DNA from: Deltaproteobacteria bacterium
Lineage (GTDB): Bacteria; Desulfobacterota_E; Deferrimicrobia; Deferrimicrobiales; Deferrimicrobiaceae
DNA length: 20,254 nucleotides
NCBI GenBank assembly: GCA_023488945.1
Contig: JAMDBZ010000043.1
Location: 1 to 20,254 of the forward strand
Direction of reading: 5' to 3'
Position numbers and translations under genes: made by a program. Of this stretch, positions 8,440 through 15,527 are shown piece by piece. The notes under the pieces are model-generated. The model ran no database searches, was not told where the DNA came from, and saw only the letters and a list, made by a program, of their open reading frames with translations. Numbering within the stretch: position 1 is the first letter of the stretch; each line of letters starts with the position of its first letter.

Positions 8440-8799
8440 GTGAAGAGGATCGCCTTTCTCATGGGGATCGTGACGGCGGCGGCGCTCGGCGCCGGCCTCG
8501 TCGTGGGGGGTGAGATCCCGGGCAGGATCGAGCTCAAGGTCTACCCGAAAAAGCCGGTGGTCTTCGACCACAGGGCCCACGCCAAGCGGATCGGCGACTG
8601 CCAGAAGTGCCACCACAAGAGCGAGCCGGGATACGAGGAGAAATGCTCGGAGTGCCATCTCGCCAAGAAGACGGAGGATGCCCCCTCGTTCCGGACGGCG
8701 ATGCATATGAGGTGCAAGAACTGCCACATGAAGTCCCGCAGGAAGGTCAAGGGCCACTGCAAGGAGTGCCACCCGGGGAGTGCAGCGTCTCGTAAATAG
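8440..8799 (+). CDS. Small periplasmic tetraheme cytochrome c (c3/c7-like)
   Basis: 119 aa from a GTG start preceded by GGGCCGGGAGG; an upstream in-frame ATG would only add an unlikely 34-residue leader. Signal peptide at about 1-23 (VKRIAFLMGIVTAAALG...). Four heme-binding CxxCH motifs at 54-58 (CQKCH), 69-73 (CSECH), 92-96 (CKNCH) and 107-111 (CKECH). Extra histidines at 44, 47 (FDHRAH), 59, 89 and 106 can supply sixth ligands, the bis-His arrangement of class III cytochromes. The mature part is only about 95 residues and lysine-rich, as in Geobacter-type periplasmic electron shuttles. Repeat copy 2 starts inside the gene and supplies the last five or six codons and the TAG stop. Flanked on both sides by palindromic repeats and followed by a strong terminator: a single-gene transcription unit. 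Confidence 0.9.
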   Translation: MKRIAFLMGIVTAAALGAGLVVGGEIPGRIELKVYPKKPVVFDHRAHAKRIGDCQKCHHKSEPGYEEKCSECHLAKKTEDAPSFRTAMHMRCKNCHMKSRRKVKGHCKECHPGSAASRK

Positions 8800-8944
8800 G
8801 GTGACGCACCGAGAGCGTCGATGCGCCGCGTCCTTGCTACGGCGCGCGACCGAGGCGTACCGTTGAGTACGGCGGGGAAGTGCGTACTCCGCCGGAGCGG
8901 ATGCAGCGGCGCTCGAATGCCAGCCTATTTACGAGACGCTGCAC
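8780..8944 (+). repeat. Structured palindromic repeat element, copy 2
   Basis: 165-bp element with a perfect 21-bp outer inverted repeat (8780-8800 and 8924-8944; core GCAGCGTCTCGTAAATAG). Its interior matches copy 1 in the same orientation, with few differences, including the GCGCCG...CGGCGC and CGTAC...GTACG hairpins, but its outer arms are of unrelated sequence to those of copy 1. Its left arm lies within the 3' end of the cytochrome reading frame, encoding its last residues and stop. Confidence 0.87.
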
Positions 8945-8993
8945 CAGTGACCGGCCGGCCCGGTCTGCCGGACCTGCCTTTCTGACCGGCCAG

Positions 8994-9039
8994 GCCCGGA
9001 GGAACACCCCGGCTCCCGGCGTTCCTCCGGGCTTTTTTT
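8994..9039 (+). terminator. Rho-independent terminator after the cytochrome gene
   Basis: Perfect 12-bp stem GCCCGGAGGAAC / GTTCCTCCGGGC with a 15-nt GC-rich loop, followed by CTTTTTTT. It lies downstream of the tetraheme cytochrome and repeat copy 2 and points in the plus direction. Confidence 0.9.
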
Positions 9040-9094
9040 CGCTTCCGGCGAGGGAATCAGGGGGCGGTGAGCGCCCCCTTCCGCATCCTCGCTC

Positions 9095-9424
9095 TTACTC
9101 CGCCTTCCTCCGGTTGTGCTTCAGCCGGTAGATGTCCCGGCTGGCCTTGTCCTGCTTCCTTTTGAGCCGGACGCGTTCCTTCGGCGTGACCGTGCCGTCG
9201 GCTTCCGCCCGCCGTTCCGCCCGCTCGATCCCGGCCTGCTCCCTCTCGAGCCGGATCGTCTCCCGCGGCGTCAGTTCCCCGCTGGGAATCCCCTGCCCGA
9301 TCCGTTTCTGCTGGTTTTCCTGCCGCTGCTCCACGACGGGCATCGACGGCCCTTCCGGGAACGCGGGCACGGCGACCAGCAACGCCCCCAGGGCGGCTGC
9401 CCCGAACAGCAATCGTTTCGACAT
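9095..9424 (-). CDS. Small secreted basic helical protein, function unknown
   Basis: 109 aa, start ATG preceded by GGAGGG. N-terminal signal peptide at about 1-22 (MSKRLLFGAAALGALLVAVPAFPEG). The mature part is highly charged and predicted helical, with two related helix-turn units: SGELTPRETIRLEREQ (about 48-63) and DGTVTPKERVRLKRKQ (about 76-91), joined by AGIERAERRAEA. The pattern [DS]G-x-[LV]TP-[RK]E resembles small conserved exported proteins seen in many proteobacteria and recalls a degenerate EF-hand or calmodulin-like helix-loop-helix, though the full calcium-ligand set is absent. I do not recognise a characterised function. It is divergent from the 276-aa gene and converges on the terminator at 8994-9039. 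Confidence 0.75.
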   Translation of the reverse strand: MSKRLLFGAAALGALLVAVPAFPEGPSMPVVEQRQENQQKRIGQGIPSGELTPRETIRLEREQAGIERAERRAEADGTVTPKERVRLKRKQDKASRDIYRLKHNRRKAE

Positions 9425-9662
9425 CGTGGTTCCCTCCGCGTGTATTGCGCGACCCGTTCCGCGCTTGGAATGATGAACCCGGAATCGCCGGAAATGTTTC
9501 CCCGGCGCCCGGTTCGATCGGCAATGATCGGGCGAAACCCACGAAAACAGGAGTGATCCGCAGATCTTCTTCGGTGCCTGCATTGCCTCGGCCCGGGCTG
9601 CGCGACGGTCGTCGGAGTGGGGGACGGAGCGGTGATAAAATTCATTATAAGGAGGCAGGCGC

Positions 9663-10493
9663 ATGGCGCATGTCGGTTTTCAAGGATTCGGGCTGACCGC
9701 CGCCGACCTGGATTTCCTGACGTCGGTCGTTGCGCCGGATGCCCACGACAGGGACCGCCTGAAACGGATCCTCCACGAGGACGAGGATTTTCGGAACTCG
9801 TTCATCGAGGATGACAGGGTCCTTGGCCGGGTGATCGCGGACAAAGAGGTGTTCCTGAAAATCTCGCCGCGGCTCTATTTCGAGATCCTTCTCCGAAGGG
9901 TGCGCAAGGAACTGGAAGGAGCCAGTCACACCATCGAGCACGGCGGGGTCCACAAGATCGCCGTCTTCGACGCCGGGAAGGTGGTCGATCTCCTCTCGAA
10001 GAGGGATGTCGTGCTCTACCTGGCGGACATGCTCTCTTCGTTCACCCGGGTCGAGAGTTATTCCATTTCCTACCGCGTCAGGCAAGGGGTCTGGGGGAAG
10101 ATCCGCTTCAACGACGCGGACGTCGATTCGCTCCTCCGACTCCTCGAGTTCGCGGGCGAGGAGTACCGGCCTCACTGTTACAAGAGGATCGCCGACATCT
10201 GCCTGTTCCTCCTCGGCGTGTTTCCCGAATCCATTCGGTGGGCCTCCCGATGCACCCTCGCCGGCGAGCCGAGGCCCCGGTTCATCGGGTGGGCGGGACG
10301 GAGCGCGGAAGAGTACGAGGAGGAGGGACGGAAATATTACAGGCTGGCCGCGGAGCATCCCGCTTCCCGGAGCTGGGACCTGTCGGAAGTGTTCCAGCTC
10401 CTCCACGACAGCTTCCGGGTCGCCCGGAAGCCCCTCACCCTCCTCGCGGAGAATTATATCCAGCAGCGGAGGCGGAGCCTTTTCGAGGCTTGA
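9663..10493 (+). CDS. Conserved protein of unknown function, 276 aa
   Basis: Strong start: ATAAGGAGGCAGGCGC just before the ATG. The predicted protein is soluble (no signal peptide or clear TM segment), mostly alpha-helical, with a central stretch (about 92-140) beginning VHKIAVFDAGKVVDLLSKRDVVLYLADML that looks globular, a cysteine-containing helix (CYKRIADICLFLLGVFPESI, about 172-191) and a charged C-terminal third with YEEEGRKYYRLAAEHP (about 218-233), TPR-like in character. Codon bias matches the neighbours, so it is a real gene, but I cannot assign a family. The gene converges on pntB with a 59-bp overlap of the 3' ends. Confidence 0.7.
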   Translation: MAHVGFQGFGLTAADLDFLTSVVAPDAHDRDRLKRILHEDEDFRNSFIEDDRVLGRVIADKEVFLKISPRLYFEILLRRVRKELEGASHTIEHGGVHKIAVFDAGKVVDLLSKRDVVLYLADMLSSFTRVESYSISYRVRQGVWGKIRFNDADVDSLLRLLEFAGEEYRPHCYKRIADICLFLLGVFPESIRWASRCTLAGEPRPRFIGWAGRSAEEYEEEGRKYYRLAAEHPASRSWDLSEVFQLLHDSFRVARKPLTLLAENYIQQRRRSLFEA

Positions 10494-11865
10494 GGATGTC
10501 GGCGAGCTCCTTGACGAGACTCCCGACAACCGCCTTGGCGTCGCCGAAGACCATGAGCGTCCTGTCCATGGAGTACAGCTCGTTCTCGATCCCGGCGAAG
10601 CCGGGGTTCATGCTCCGCTTGATCACCATCACCGTGCGCGCCTTGTCGACGTCGAGGATCGGCATGCCGTAGATCGGGCTGGACTTGTCGTGGCGCGCCG
10701 CCGGGTTGGTGACGTCGTTGGCGCCGACGACGAGCGCCACGTCGGCCCGCGGGAACTCGGAGTTGACCTCCTCCATCTCCATCAGCTTGTCGTACGGGAT
10801 GTCGGCCTCGGCGAGCAGCACGTTCATGTGCCCCGGCATGCGGCCCGCGACGGGATGGATCGCGAACTTCACCTCGGTGCCGGCCTTCGTCAGCACGTCG
10901 TACAGCTCGCGGACCTTGTGCTGCGCCTGGGCCACCGCCATGCCGTACCCCGGCACCACGATCACGAGGCTCGCCGCCCGGAGGATGTCGGCCGCATCCT
11001 CGGGGGTGGCGCTGCGCACCGTGCGCTGCTCTTCCGCGGCTCCCGCCCCTGCCTGGACCCGGCCGAACGCCCCGAACAGCACGTTGGTGAACGAGCGGTT
11101 CATCGCCCGGCACATGATCACCGACAGGATGAACCCGGAGGAGCCGTCCAGCGAGCCGGCGATGATCAGCAGCTTGTTGTTGAGGACGAACCCCATGGCC
11201 GCGGCCGACAGGCCGGCGTAGGAGTTGAGCAGCGAGATCACCGTGGGCATGTCCGCCCCGCCGATGGGGATGATCAGCAGGACGCCGAACACGAGCGCCA
11301 TGGCGCCGAAGAGCGGGAACAGCCAGGTGGTCTCCGGCCGTACTGTCAGGTATACGCCGGCCGCCACGGCGAGGCCGAACAGGGAGAGGTTGAGGACGTT
11401 CTGGTTGCGGTAGGTGATGGGGCGGGTCGGCAAGATCTCCTGCAGCTTGCCGAACGCCATCAGCGAGGCGGTGAAGGTGAGGAACCCCAGCAGCACCTCG
11501 AGGGACAATGCGCCCATGGTGAACCGGTCGATGCGCGGCGCCCGCAGGTAATACTCGGCGGTGCCGACGAGCGCCGCCGCGAGGGCGCCGAAGGCGTGGG
11601 AGAGCGCGGTCCGCTGCGGCACCGCCGTCATGGGCATCATCGCCATGGGGACCCCGATGGCGGTTCCCGCAACGAACGCCACGGCGATCCACCGGTAGCT
11701 CGCGATCTCCGGCTTGAGCAGCGTCCCGCAGACCGCCAGCGCCATCCCCGCCACGCCGACGATCACCCCCCGGCGCGCCGTGGTCACCGCGGAGAGCCAC
11801 TTGAGGGCGAGGACGAACGAGGCCGCCGCGGCGAGGTAGAGCAGGGGGATGAACCGGTCGATCAC
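10435..11865 (-). CDS. pntB: NAD(P) transhydrogenase subunit beta
   Basis: 476 aa. Forms the membrane domain II beta part and the NADP(H)-binding domain III of the proton-translocating transhydrogenase, which uses the proton gradient to reduce NADP+ with NADH. About eight TM helices in residues 1-260, then the cytosolic domain III with VPGYGMAVAQAQHKV, the FAIHPVAGRMPGHMNVLLAEA loop, VVGANDVTNPAA, and the KRSMNPGFAGIENELY segment that binds NADP. Starts with GTG in a GTGA 4-bp overlap with pntAB. It is slightly longer than usual (about 462): the last ~15 residues are an extension that overlaps the convergent 276-aa gene. Confidence 0.96.
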   Translation of the reverse strand: MIDRFIPLLYLAAAASFVLALKWLSAVTTARRGVIVGVAGMALAVCGTLLKPEIASYRWIAVAFVAGTAIGVPMAMMPMTAVPQRTALSHAFGALAAALVGTAEYYLRAPRIDRFTMGALSLEVLLGFLTFTASLMAFGKLQEILPTRPITYRNQNVLNLSLFGLAVAAGVYLTVRPETTWLFPLFGAMALVFGVLLIIPIGGADMPTVISLLNSYAGLSAAAMGFVLNNKLLIIAGSLDGSSGFILSVIMCRAMNRSFTNVLFGAFGRVQAGAGAAEEQRTVRSATPEDAADILRAASLVIVVPGYGMAVAQAQHKVRELYDVLTKAGTEVKFAIHPVAGRMPGHMNVLLAEADIPYDKLMEMEEVNSEFPRADVALVVGANDVTNPAARHDKSSPIYGMPILDVDKARTVMVIKRSMNPGFAGIENELYSMDRTLMVFGDAKAVVGSLVKELADILKPRKGSASAAGYNSPRGG

Positions 11866-12158
11866 GGCTTGTCCTTCCCGCTCTTCTTGAACATCCGGAG
11901 CATGCGGTAGGTGATGAGGTAGCCGCCGACGATGTTGATCATCGAGCAGGTCACCGCCAGCGTGCCGAGGACGGTGGACAGGGAGGTCTTCTGCTCGCCG
12001 GCCACCAGGATGGATCCCACGACGGCGATGGCCGAAATCGCGTTGGTGAGCGACATCAGCGGCGTGTGAAGAAGCGGCGACACCCGGCGGATGACCTCGA
12101 ACCCCAGGAACGTCGCCAGCACGAAGACGTAAAGTCCCAGCTCGAGATCCTGGCTCAT
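11862..12158 (-). CDS. pntAB: NAD(P) transhydrogenase subunit alpha, membrane part (alpha-2)
   Basis: 98 aa with three to four predicted TM helices, corresponding to the C-terminal membrane segment of a full-length PntA. The motif SPLLHTPLMSLTNAISAI is the highly conserved family signature; a second helix pair follows (SLSTVLGTLAVTCSMINIVGGYLITYRML). Separate pntAA and pntAB genes are the Rhodospirillum-type arrangement. The ATG is preceded by AGGAGG. Second gene of the pnt operon, 85 bp after pntAA and overlapping pntB. Confidence 0.95.
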   Translation of the reverse strand: MSQDLELGLYVFVLATFLGFEVIRRVSPLLHTPLMSLTNAISAIAVVGSILVAGEQKTSLSTVLGTLAVTCSMINIVGGYLITYRMLRMFKKSGKDKP

Positions 12159-12243
12159 GCGACAGTGCCTCCTGATTCGTCAGCGCCTGGGGAGACGGCT
12201 CCGGCCGACGGCTTGCCGCGAATGGCGGACCGTCGGTCCCCCG

Positions 12244-13377
12244 TCATGTCCCGACCGGGCGGCGCACCTCGCCCCGGTGGGTCACCAGCGCTTCCCGGAT
12301 GATCTCGTCGTCGAGGTCGATCCGGAACTCCTCGTCCTTCCAGAACGCCAGCACGAACGCGGTCAGGTTGCGCGAGTAGAGGGTGCTCGCGTGCCACGGC
12401 AATTCCGACGGCAGGTTGAGCGGCCCGCAGATCGTGACTCCATGCTCCGCCACGGTCCGGCCCGGCCGGGTCAGCTCGCAGTTTCCGCCCCCCTCGGCGG
12501 CCAGGTCCACGATGACCGAGCCCGGCTTCATCGCCCGCACCATCTCCGCGGTGATGAGCCGGGGCGCCTTGACTCCGCCGATCAGCGCGGTCGTGATGAC
12601 CGCGTCGGCGGCGGCGCATCTCTCGCCGATAAGCTCCGCCTGCTTCCGGTAGAATTCCGGCGAGAGTTCCCGGGCGTAGCCGGCGTCGTCCTGCGCGCTC
12701 TCCGTCGTTTCGACGCCGACGAAGCGCGCTCCCAGGCTCTCCACCTGCTCCTTGACCGCCGGCCGCGTGTCGGTGGCCTCCACGGCCGCCCCCAGCCGCC
12801 GCGCCGTGGCGATGGCCTGGAGGCCCGCGACGCCGGCCCCGATGACGAAGACCTTCGCGGGGAACACCGTGCCCGCCGCCGTCATGAGCATCGGGAAATA
12901 TTTCGGCAGGGTGTTGGCGGCGATCAACACCGCCTTGTAGCCGGCGATGTTGGCCATGGACGAAAGGGTGTCCATGGACTGGGCGCGCGAGATGCGGGGG
13001 ATCCGGTCCGTCGCGAAGGCGCTGATCTTCCGCGCCGCCAGCTTCTCGATGACGTCGGGGTGGCGCGCCGGGACGAGCGTGCCGAGGAGCTTCGCCCCCT
13101 CCCGCATCATGTCCGTCTCATCCCTGCCGAGCGCCTCGTTGAAGGCGGGAGGCTGCACCTTGAGGACGAGGTCGGCGCTCCCGAACAGCCCGGCCACGTC
13201 GGATTCGATCCCGGCCCCCGCCTCGCGGTAGGACGCGTCGGACAGGAATGCGGCCTCGCCCGCGCCGCTTTCCACCCCGACGTGGATCCCCGCCTGCACA
13301 AGTTTCCTGCACGACTCGGGGACGAGCGCGACCCGCCGCTCCCCTTCCCGGATCTCTCTCGGCACGGCGATTTTCAT
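12244..13377 (-). CDS. pntAA: NAD(P) transhydrogenase subunit alpha, NAD-binding part (alpha-1)
   Basis: 377 aa, the soluble NAD(H)-binding domain I related to alanine dehydrogenase. Opens MKIAVPREIREGERRVALVP, has RAQSMD at 131-136 (conserved ligand loop), the Rossmann motif GAGVAGLQAIATARRLGA from 180 followed by TDTR, and VDLAAEGGGNCELT near 320. The reading frame stays open 42 codons upstream, but the family start is at MKIAV, and GCGGGAG lies upstream of it. First gene of the pntAA-pntAB-pntB operon; no clear promoter was recognised in the 230 bp upstream. Confidence 0.95.
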   Translation of the reverse strand: MKIAVPREIREGERRVALVPESCRKLVQAGIHVGVESGAGEAAFLSDASYREAGAGIESDVAGLFGSADLVLKVQPPAFNEALGRDETDMMREGAKLLGTLVPARHPDVIEKLAARKISAFATDRIPRISRAQSMDTLSSMANIAGYKAVLIAANTLPKYFPMLMTAAGTVFPAKVFVIGAGVAGLQAIATARRLGAAVEATDTRPAVKEQVESLGARFVGVETTESAQDDAGYARELSPEFYRKQAELIGERCAAADAVITTALIGGVKAPRLITAEMVRAMKPGSVIVDLAAEGGGNCELTRPGRTVAEHGVTICGPLNLPSELPWHASTLYSRNLTAFVLAFWKDEEFRIDLDDEIIREALVTHRGEVRRPVGT

Positions 13378-13611
13378 GGCGTTTTCACATCTCCCGCGGC
13401 TTGTCTCCGCGTTCTCTTCGTCACGGACGGCGCCGCTTCCTTCGGCCGTTGCCGGCCTGGTCGACTCCGGCTTCCGGTGCCCGGCGACGGGCCGGCGCGA
13501 CATCGGTTTTCATGGATCTTGATGAAGAAAAATGCACCGAAGGTTCGTGCCATGGTTTCCCCCGGTCCGCGGCCCGATCCTTGCCGGCCGGGGAAGCTGT
13601 TATGATGGGTC

Positions 13612-14367
13612 ATGCCCCGGGTCCGGATCGGTTGCAGCGGCTTCAATTACTCTTCATGGCGGGGTCCGTTCTATCCCGAAGAGATGCCGCCCCGCAGGTG
13701 GCTGGAGCATTACGCCACGGTCTTTTCCACCGTGGAGCTGAACGTCACCTTCTACCGCCTTCCGCGGCCCCGGACATTCGACAACTGGTACGAGAGGACG
13801 CCCCCCGACTTCGGGTTCGCCGTGAAGGGGAGCCGGTTCATCACCCACGTGAAGAAAATCGGGGACCCGGAAGAGCCTGTCGCGCTTTTCTTCGATGGCG
13901 CGCTGCGGCTCAGGGAGAAGCTCCTCGCGGTCCTCTGGCAGTTCCCGCCGGGGTTCGGCCGGAACATCGAGCGTCTCCGCCGGTTCCTGGAGCTGATCGA
14001 AGAGTATCCCGTCCGCCAGGCCCTCGAGTTCCGCAACGAGAGCTGGATCACGGACGAGGTTGCCTCCCTGTGCCGGGAGCATGATGCTGCACTCTGCATG
14101 GCGGACTGGCCCGATTTTCTCGATGGTCTCGCTGCGACGGCGGACTTCGTCTATGTCCGGCGGCACGGCGAAGGGGGCGACTACGCGTCGCCCTATTCGA
14201 CGGCGGACCTCCGGAAGGACGCGGCGCGGATCAAGGCGTGGCTTGAGGAGGGGCGGGACGTCTTCGTCTACTTCAACAACGATGCCCTTGGCCACGCCCC
14301 GGCGAACGCGCGCGAACTGCTCGGGATGCTTGCCCGGCCCGCCGGGGCCCGCGGCCGCGTTTCCTGA
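13612..14367 (+). CDS. DUF72 (YecE-like) protein
   Basis: 251 aa, a TIM-barrel fold family of unknown activity. Signatures: RIGCSGFNYSSWRGPFYPE at the N-terminus, FSTVELNVTFYRLPRPRTFDNWYERTP (about 38-64), FAVKGSRFITHVKK, LWQFPPGF, LEFRNESW (about 142-149), and YVRRHGE toward the end with VYFNNDALGHAPANA. Length is typical. A TATGAT hexamer sits only 6 bp before the ATG and there is no Shine-Dalgarno sequence, so the message may be leaderless or the start further downstream. Followed after 5 bp by repeat copy 3. Confidence 0.9.
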   Translation: MPRVRIGCSGFNYSSWRGPFYPEEMPPRRWLEHYATVFSTVELNVTFYRLPRPRTFDNWYERTPPDFGFAVKGSRFITHVKKIGDPEEPVALFFDGALRLREKLLAVLWQFPPGFGRNIERLRRFLELIEEYPVRQALEFRNESWITDEVASLCREHDAALCMADWPDFLDGLAATADFVYVRRHGEGGDYASPYSTADLRKDAARIKAWLEEGRDVFVYFNNDALGHAPANARELLGMLARPAGARGRVS

Positions 14368-14372
14368 TCACG

Positions 14373-14563
14373 AAGTGTACCGTCTCGTAAATCGCTTGAC
14401 GCACCGAGAGCGTCGATGCGCCGCGCCGTGCTTCGGCGCGCAAGTGAAGGCGTACTGGGAGAGTACGACGAACGAGCGCGTACTCCGCTGGAGCGGATGC
14501 ATCGACGCTCTCGGTGCGGTCTCGAAATGAAATACGTCGCCGTAATTATAAAGTGCAGCACTT
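14373..14563 (+). repeat. Structured palindromic repeat element, copy 3 (mosaic)
   Basis: 191-bp element whose core is in the same orientation as copies 1 and 2. Its left outer arm (CGTCTCGTAAAT) is of copy-2 type; its right arm (14499-14565) is the reverse complement of the left arm of copy 1 (8103-8169), with 66 of 67 bases identical. Internally GCACCGAGAGCGTCGATGC (14401-14419) and its exact complement (14499-14517) form a long stem, with GCGCCG...CGGCGC and CGTACT...AGTACG hairpins inside. Its right edge supplies the TAA stop of the minus-strand membrane-protein gene. Confidence 0.85.
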
Positions 14564-15185
14564 AGGAACCTGTTTCCCCCTCGTCGCTCTCCCGGGAGGA
14601 AGGCACGGCGATCCGCGCATTCCCGGCGACCTTTTCGAGGACGACGAAGATCTCGGACAGAAGATACCCCCCCGCGAGGGCGAGAACGGCGCGCAGAACC
14701 CCTCGAAGCATGAAACGGATCCCATCCGGAAAGGTCTCACCTCCCCCATGGGGGAAGAGAAGGGACATGTCCTCCAAGATGGGGTACGAGGAGCCTTCGG
14801 CAAACCAGATCAAGATCCCTCCCCCGACGGCGACGGCGGCGACGAATGCGGCGTACGCCTCCCCGGTCATCCTGGAGAGAACGGAAAATATGGGGATGAG
14901 CGTGAACTCCGAATCCGGTAGCCCGCGGATATCCTTTGAGCGGATGAGGATAGCGTGCACCGCCATGTAAAAGCCCCCCGCCAGGGAAAGGATGTACACA
15001 ATTCCGCCGAGGATCCGGGCCGATGGCAGTTTTGCCGTGTGGTTCCAGGCGTTCACGAATGCGATCAGTCCACCGACTGCGATCACCGCAGCGAATATCC
15101 TCAGCGACAATGCGAGAAATCTTCGGAAGAACGGACCGCAGGAAAGCCGGTTCAGAACGTGCTCCATGAAAAGGTATTTCCCCAT
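14562..15185 (-). CDS. Integral membrane protein, function unknown
   Basis: 207 aa. Start ATG (MGKYLFMEHVL) chosen for the GGAGA upstream; the frame is open 12 further codons. About four TM helices: roughly 26-48 (LSLRIFAAVIAVGGLIAFV), 56-80 (ILGGIVYILSLAGGFYMAVHAILI), 108-130 (EAYAAFVAAVAVGGGILIWF) and 160-185 (VLRAVLALAGGYLLSEIFVVLE). Loops are short with no recognised catalytic motif. The acidic C-terminal tail (SSRESDEGETGS) and stop are at the boundary of repeat copy 3. No family recognised. Divergent from the TetR gene across about 340 bp. Confidence 0.72.
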   Translation of the reverse strand: MGKYLFMEHVLNRLSCGPFFRRFLALSLRIFAAVIAVGGLIAFVNAWNHTAKLPSARILGGIVYILSLAGGFYMAVHAILIRSKDIRGLPDSEFTLIPIFSVLSRMTGEAYAAFVAAVAVGGGILIWFAEGSSYPILEDMSLLFPHGGGETFPDGIRFMLRGVLRAVLALAGGYLLSEIFVVLEKVAGNARIAVPSSRESDEGETGS

Positions 15186-15462
15186 TGCCAGGTCTCCCTT
15201 CTTGTCCTGCCGGTCCATCACCGTGCCGATGCCGGATGGGATCTCTCAGGAACCCGTGCTTTTTCCCGACTCATCGGGAGGAACGGGCAATCCTCTCCGG
15301 GATCATCCTCACCGGTCCGAGCTTCCTGGATGCGGACTCCATACCGAGGAAATTATCGGCATAAGGGGGAAAGAAATTCAACGTCAAAGGGGGTTTCGGA
15401 GTTCGAATCTCCGTGATACGCGATGCCCCGCCTTGCCGGGCGGCACGGGTCCCCGGAACCTC

Positions 15463-15491
15463 TTGACAGACTCTCCCGGCCCTGATATAAA
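15463..15491 (+). promoter_or_regulatory. Sigma70-type promoter of the TetR-family regulator
   Basis: Consensus TTGACA (15463-15468), 17-bp spacer, TATAAA (15486-15491). The expected start point falls inside the adjacent operator, so bound repressor would block initiation. Confidence 0.85.
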
Positions 15492-15493
15492 CA

Positions 15494-15506
15494 GACCGGT
15501 CGGTAT
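15494..15506 (+). promoter_or_regulatory. TetR operator 1 (autoregulatory)
   Basis: GACCGGTCGGTAT, a partly palindromic ACCGGTCGGT type site typical of TetR-family operators, immediately after the -10 box. The exact reverse complement occurs at 16176-16188 in front of the next gene. Confidence 0.75.
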
Positions 15507-15527
15507 CTAATCGAGGCGGCGGCCGGC

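Larger units (their letters stand above)
15186..15527. other. Intergenic region between membrane protein and TetR genes
   Basis: 342 bp without a credible gene. It holds the TetR promoter and operator near its right end and a perfect tRNA T-arm-like hairpin, CGGAGTTCGAATCTCCG, at 15397-15413. No complete tRNA cloverleaf surrounds that hairpin. Confidence 0.6.

Noticed and set aside
8105..8944. Integron attC sites around the cytochrome gene
   Set aside because: The palindromes lack the GTTRRRY/RYYYAAC core sites of attC, and no integrase is present.
10006..13605. Long plus-strand frames opposite the pnt operon
   Set aside because: Antisense shadows; the minus strand encodes full PntAA, PntAB and PntB.
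8105..14563. CRISPR array
   Set aside because: Repeats are long, palindromic, only three in number and kilobases apart; no regular spacers or cas genes.
15397..15413. A second tRNA gene
   Set aside because: Only the T-arm hairpin is present; no acceptor, D or anticodon arm can be built around it.
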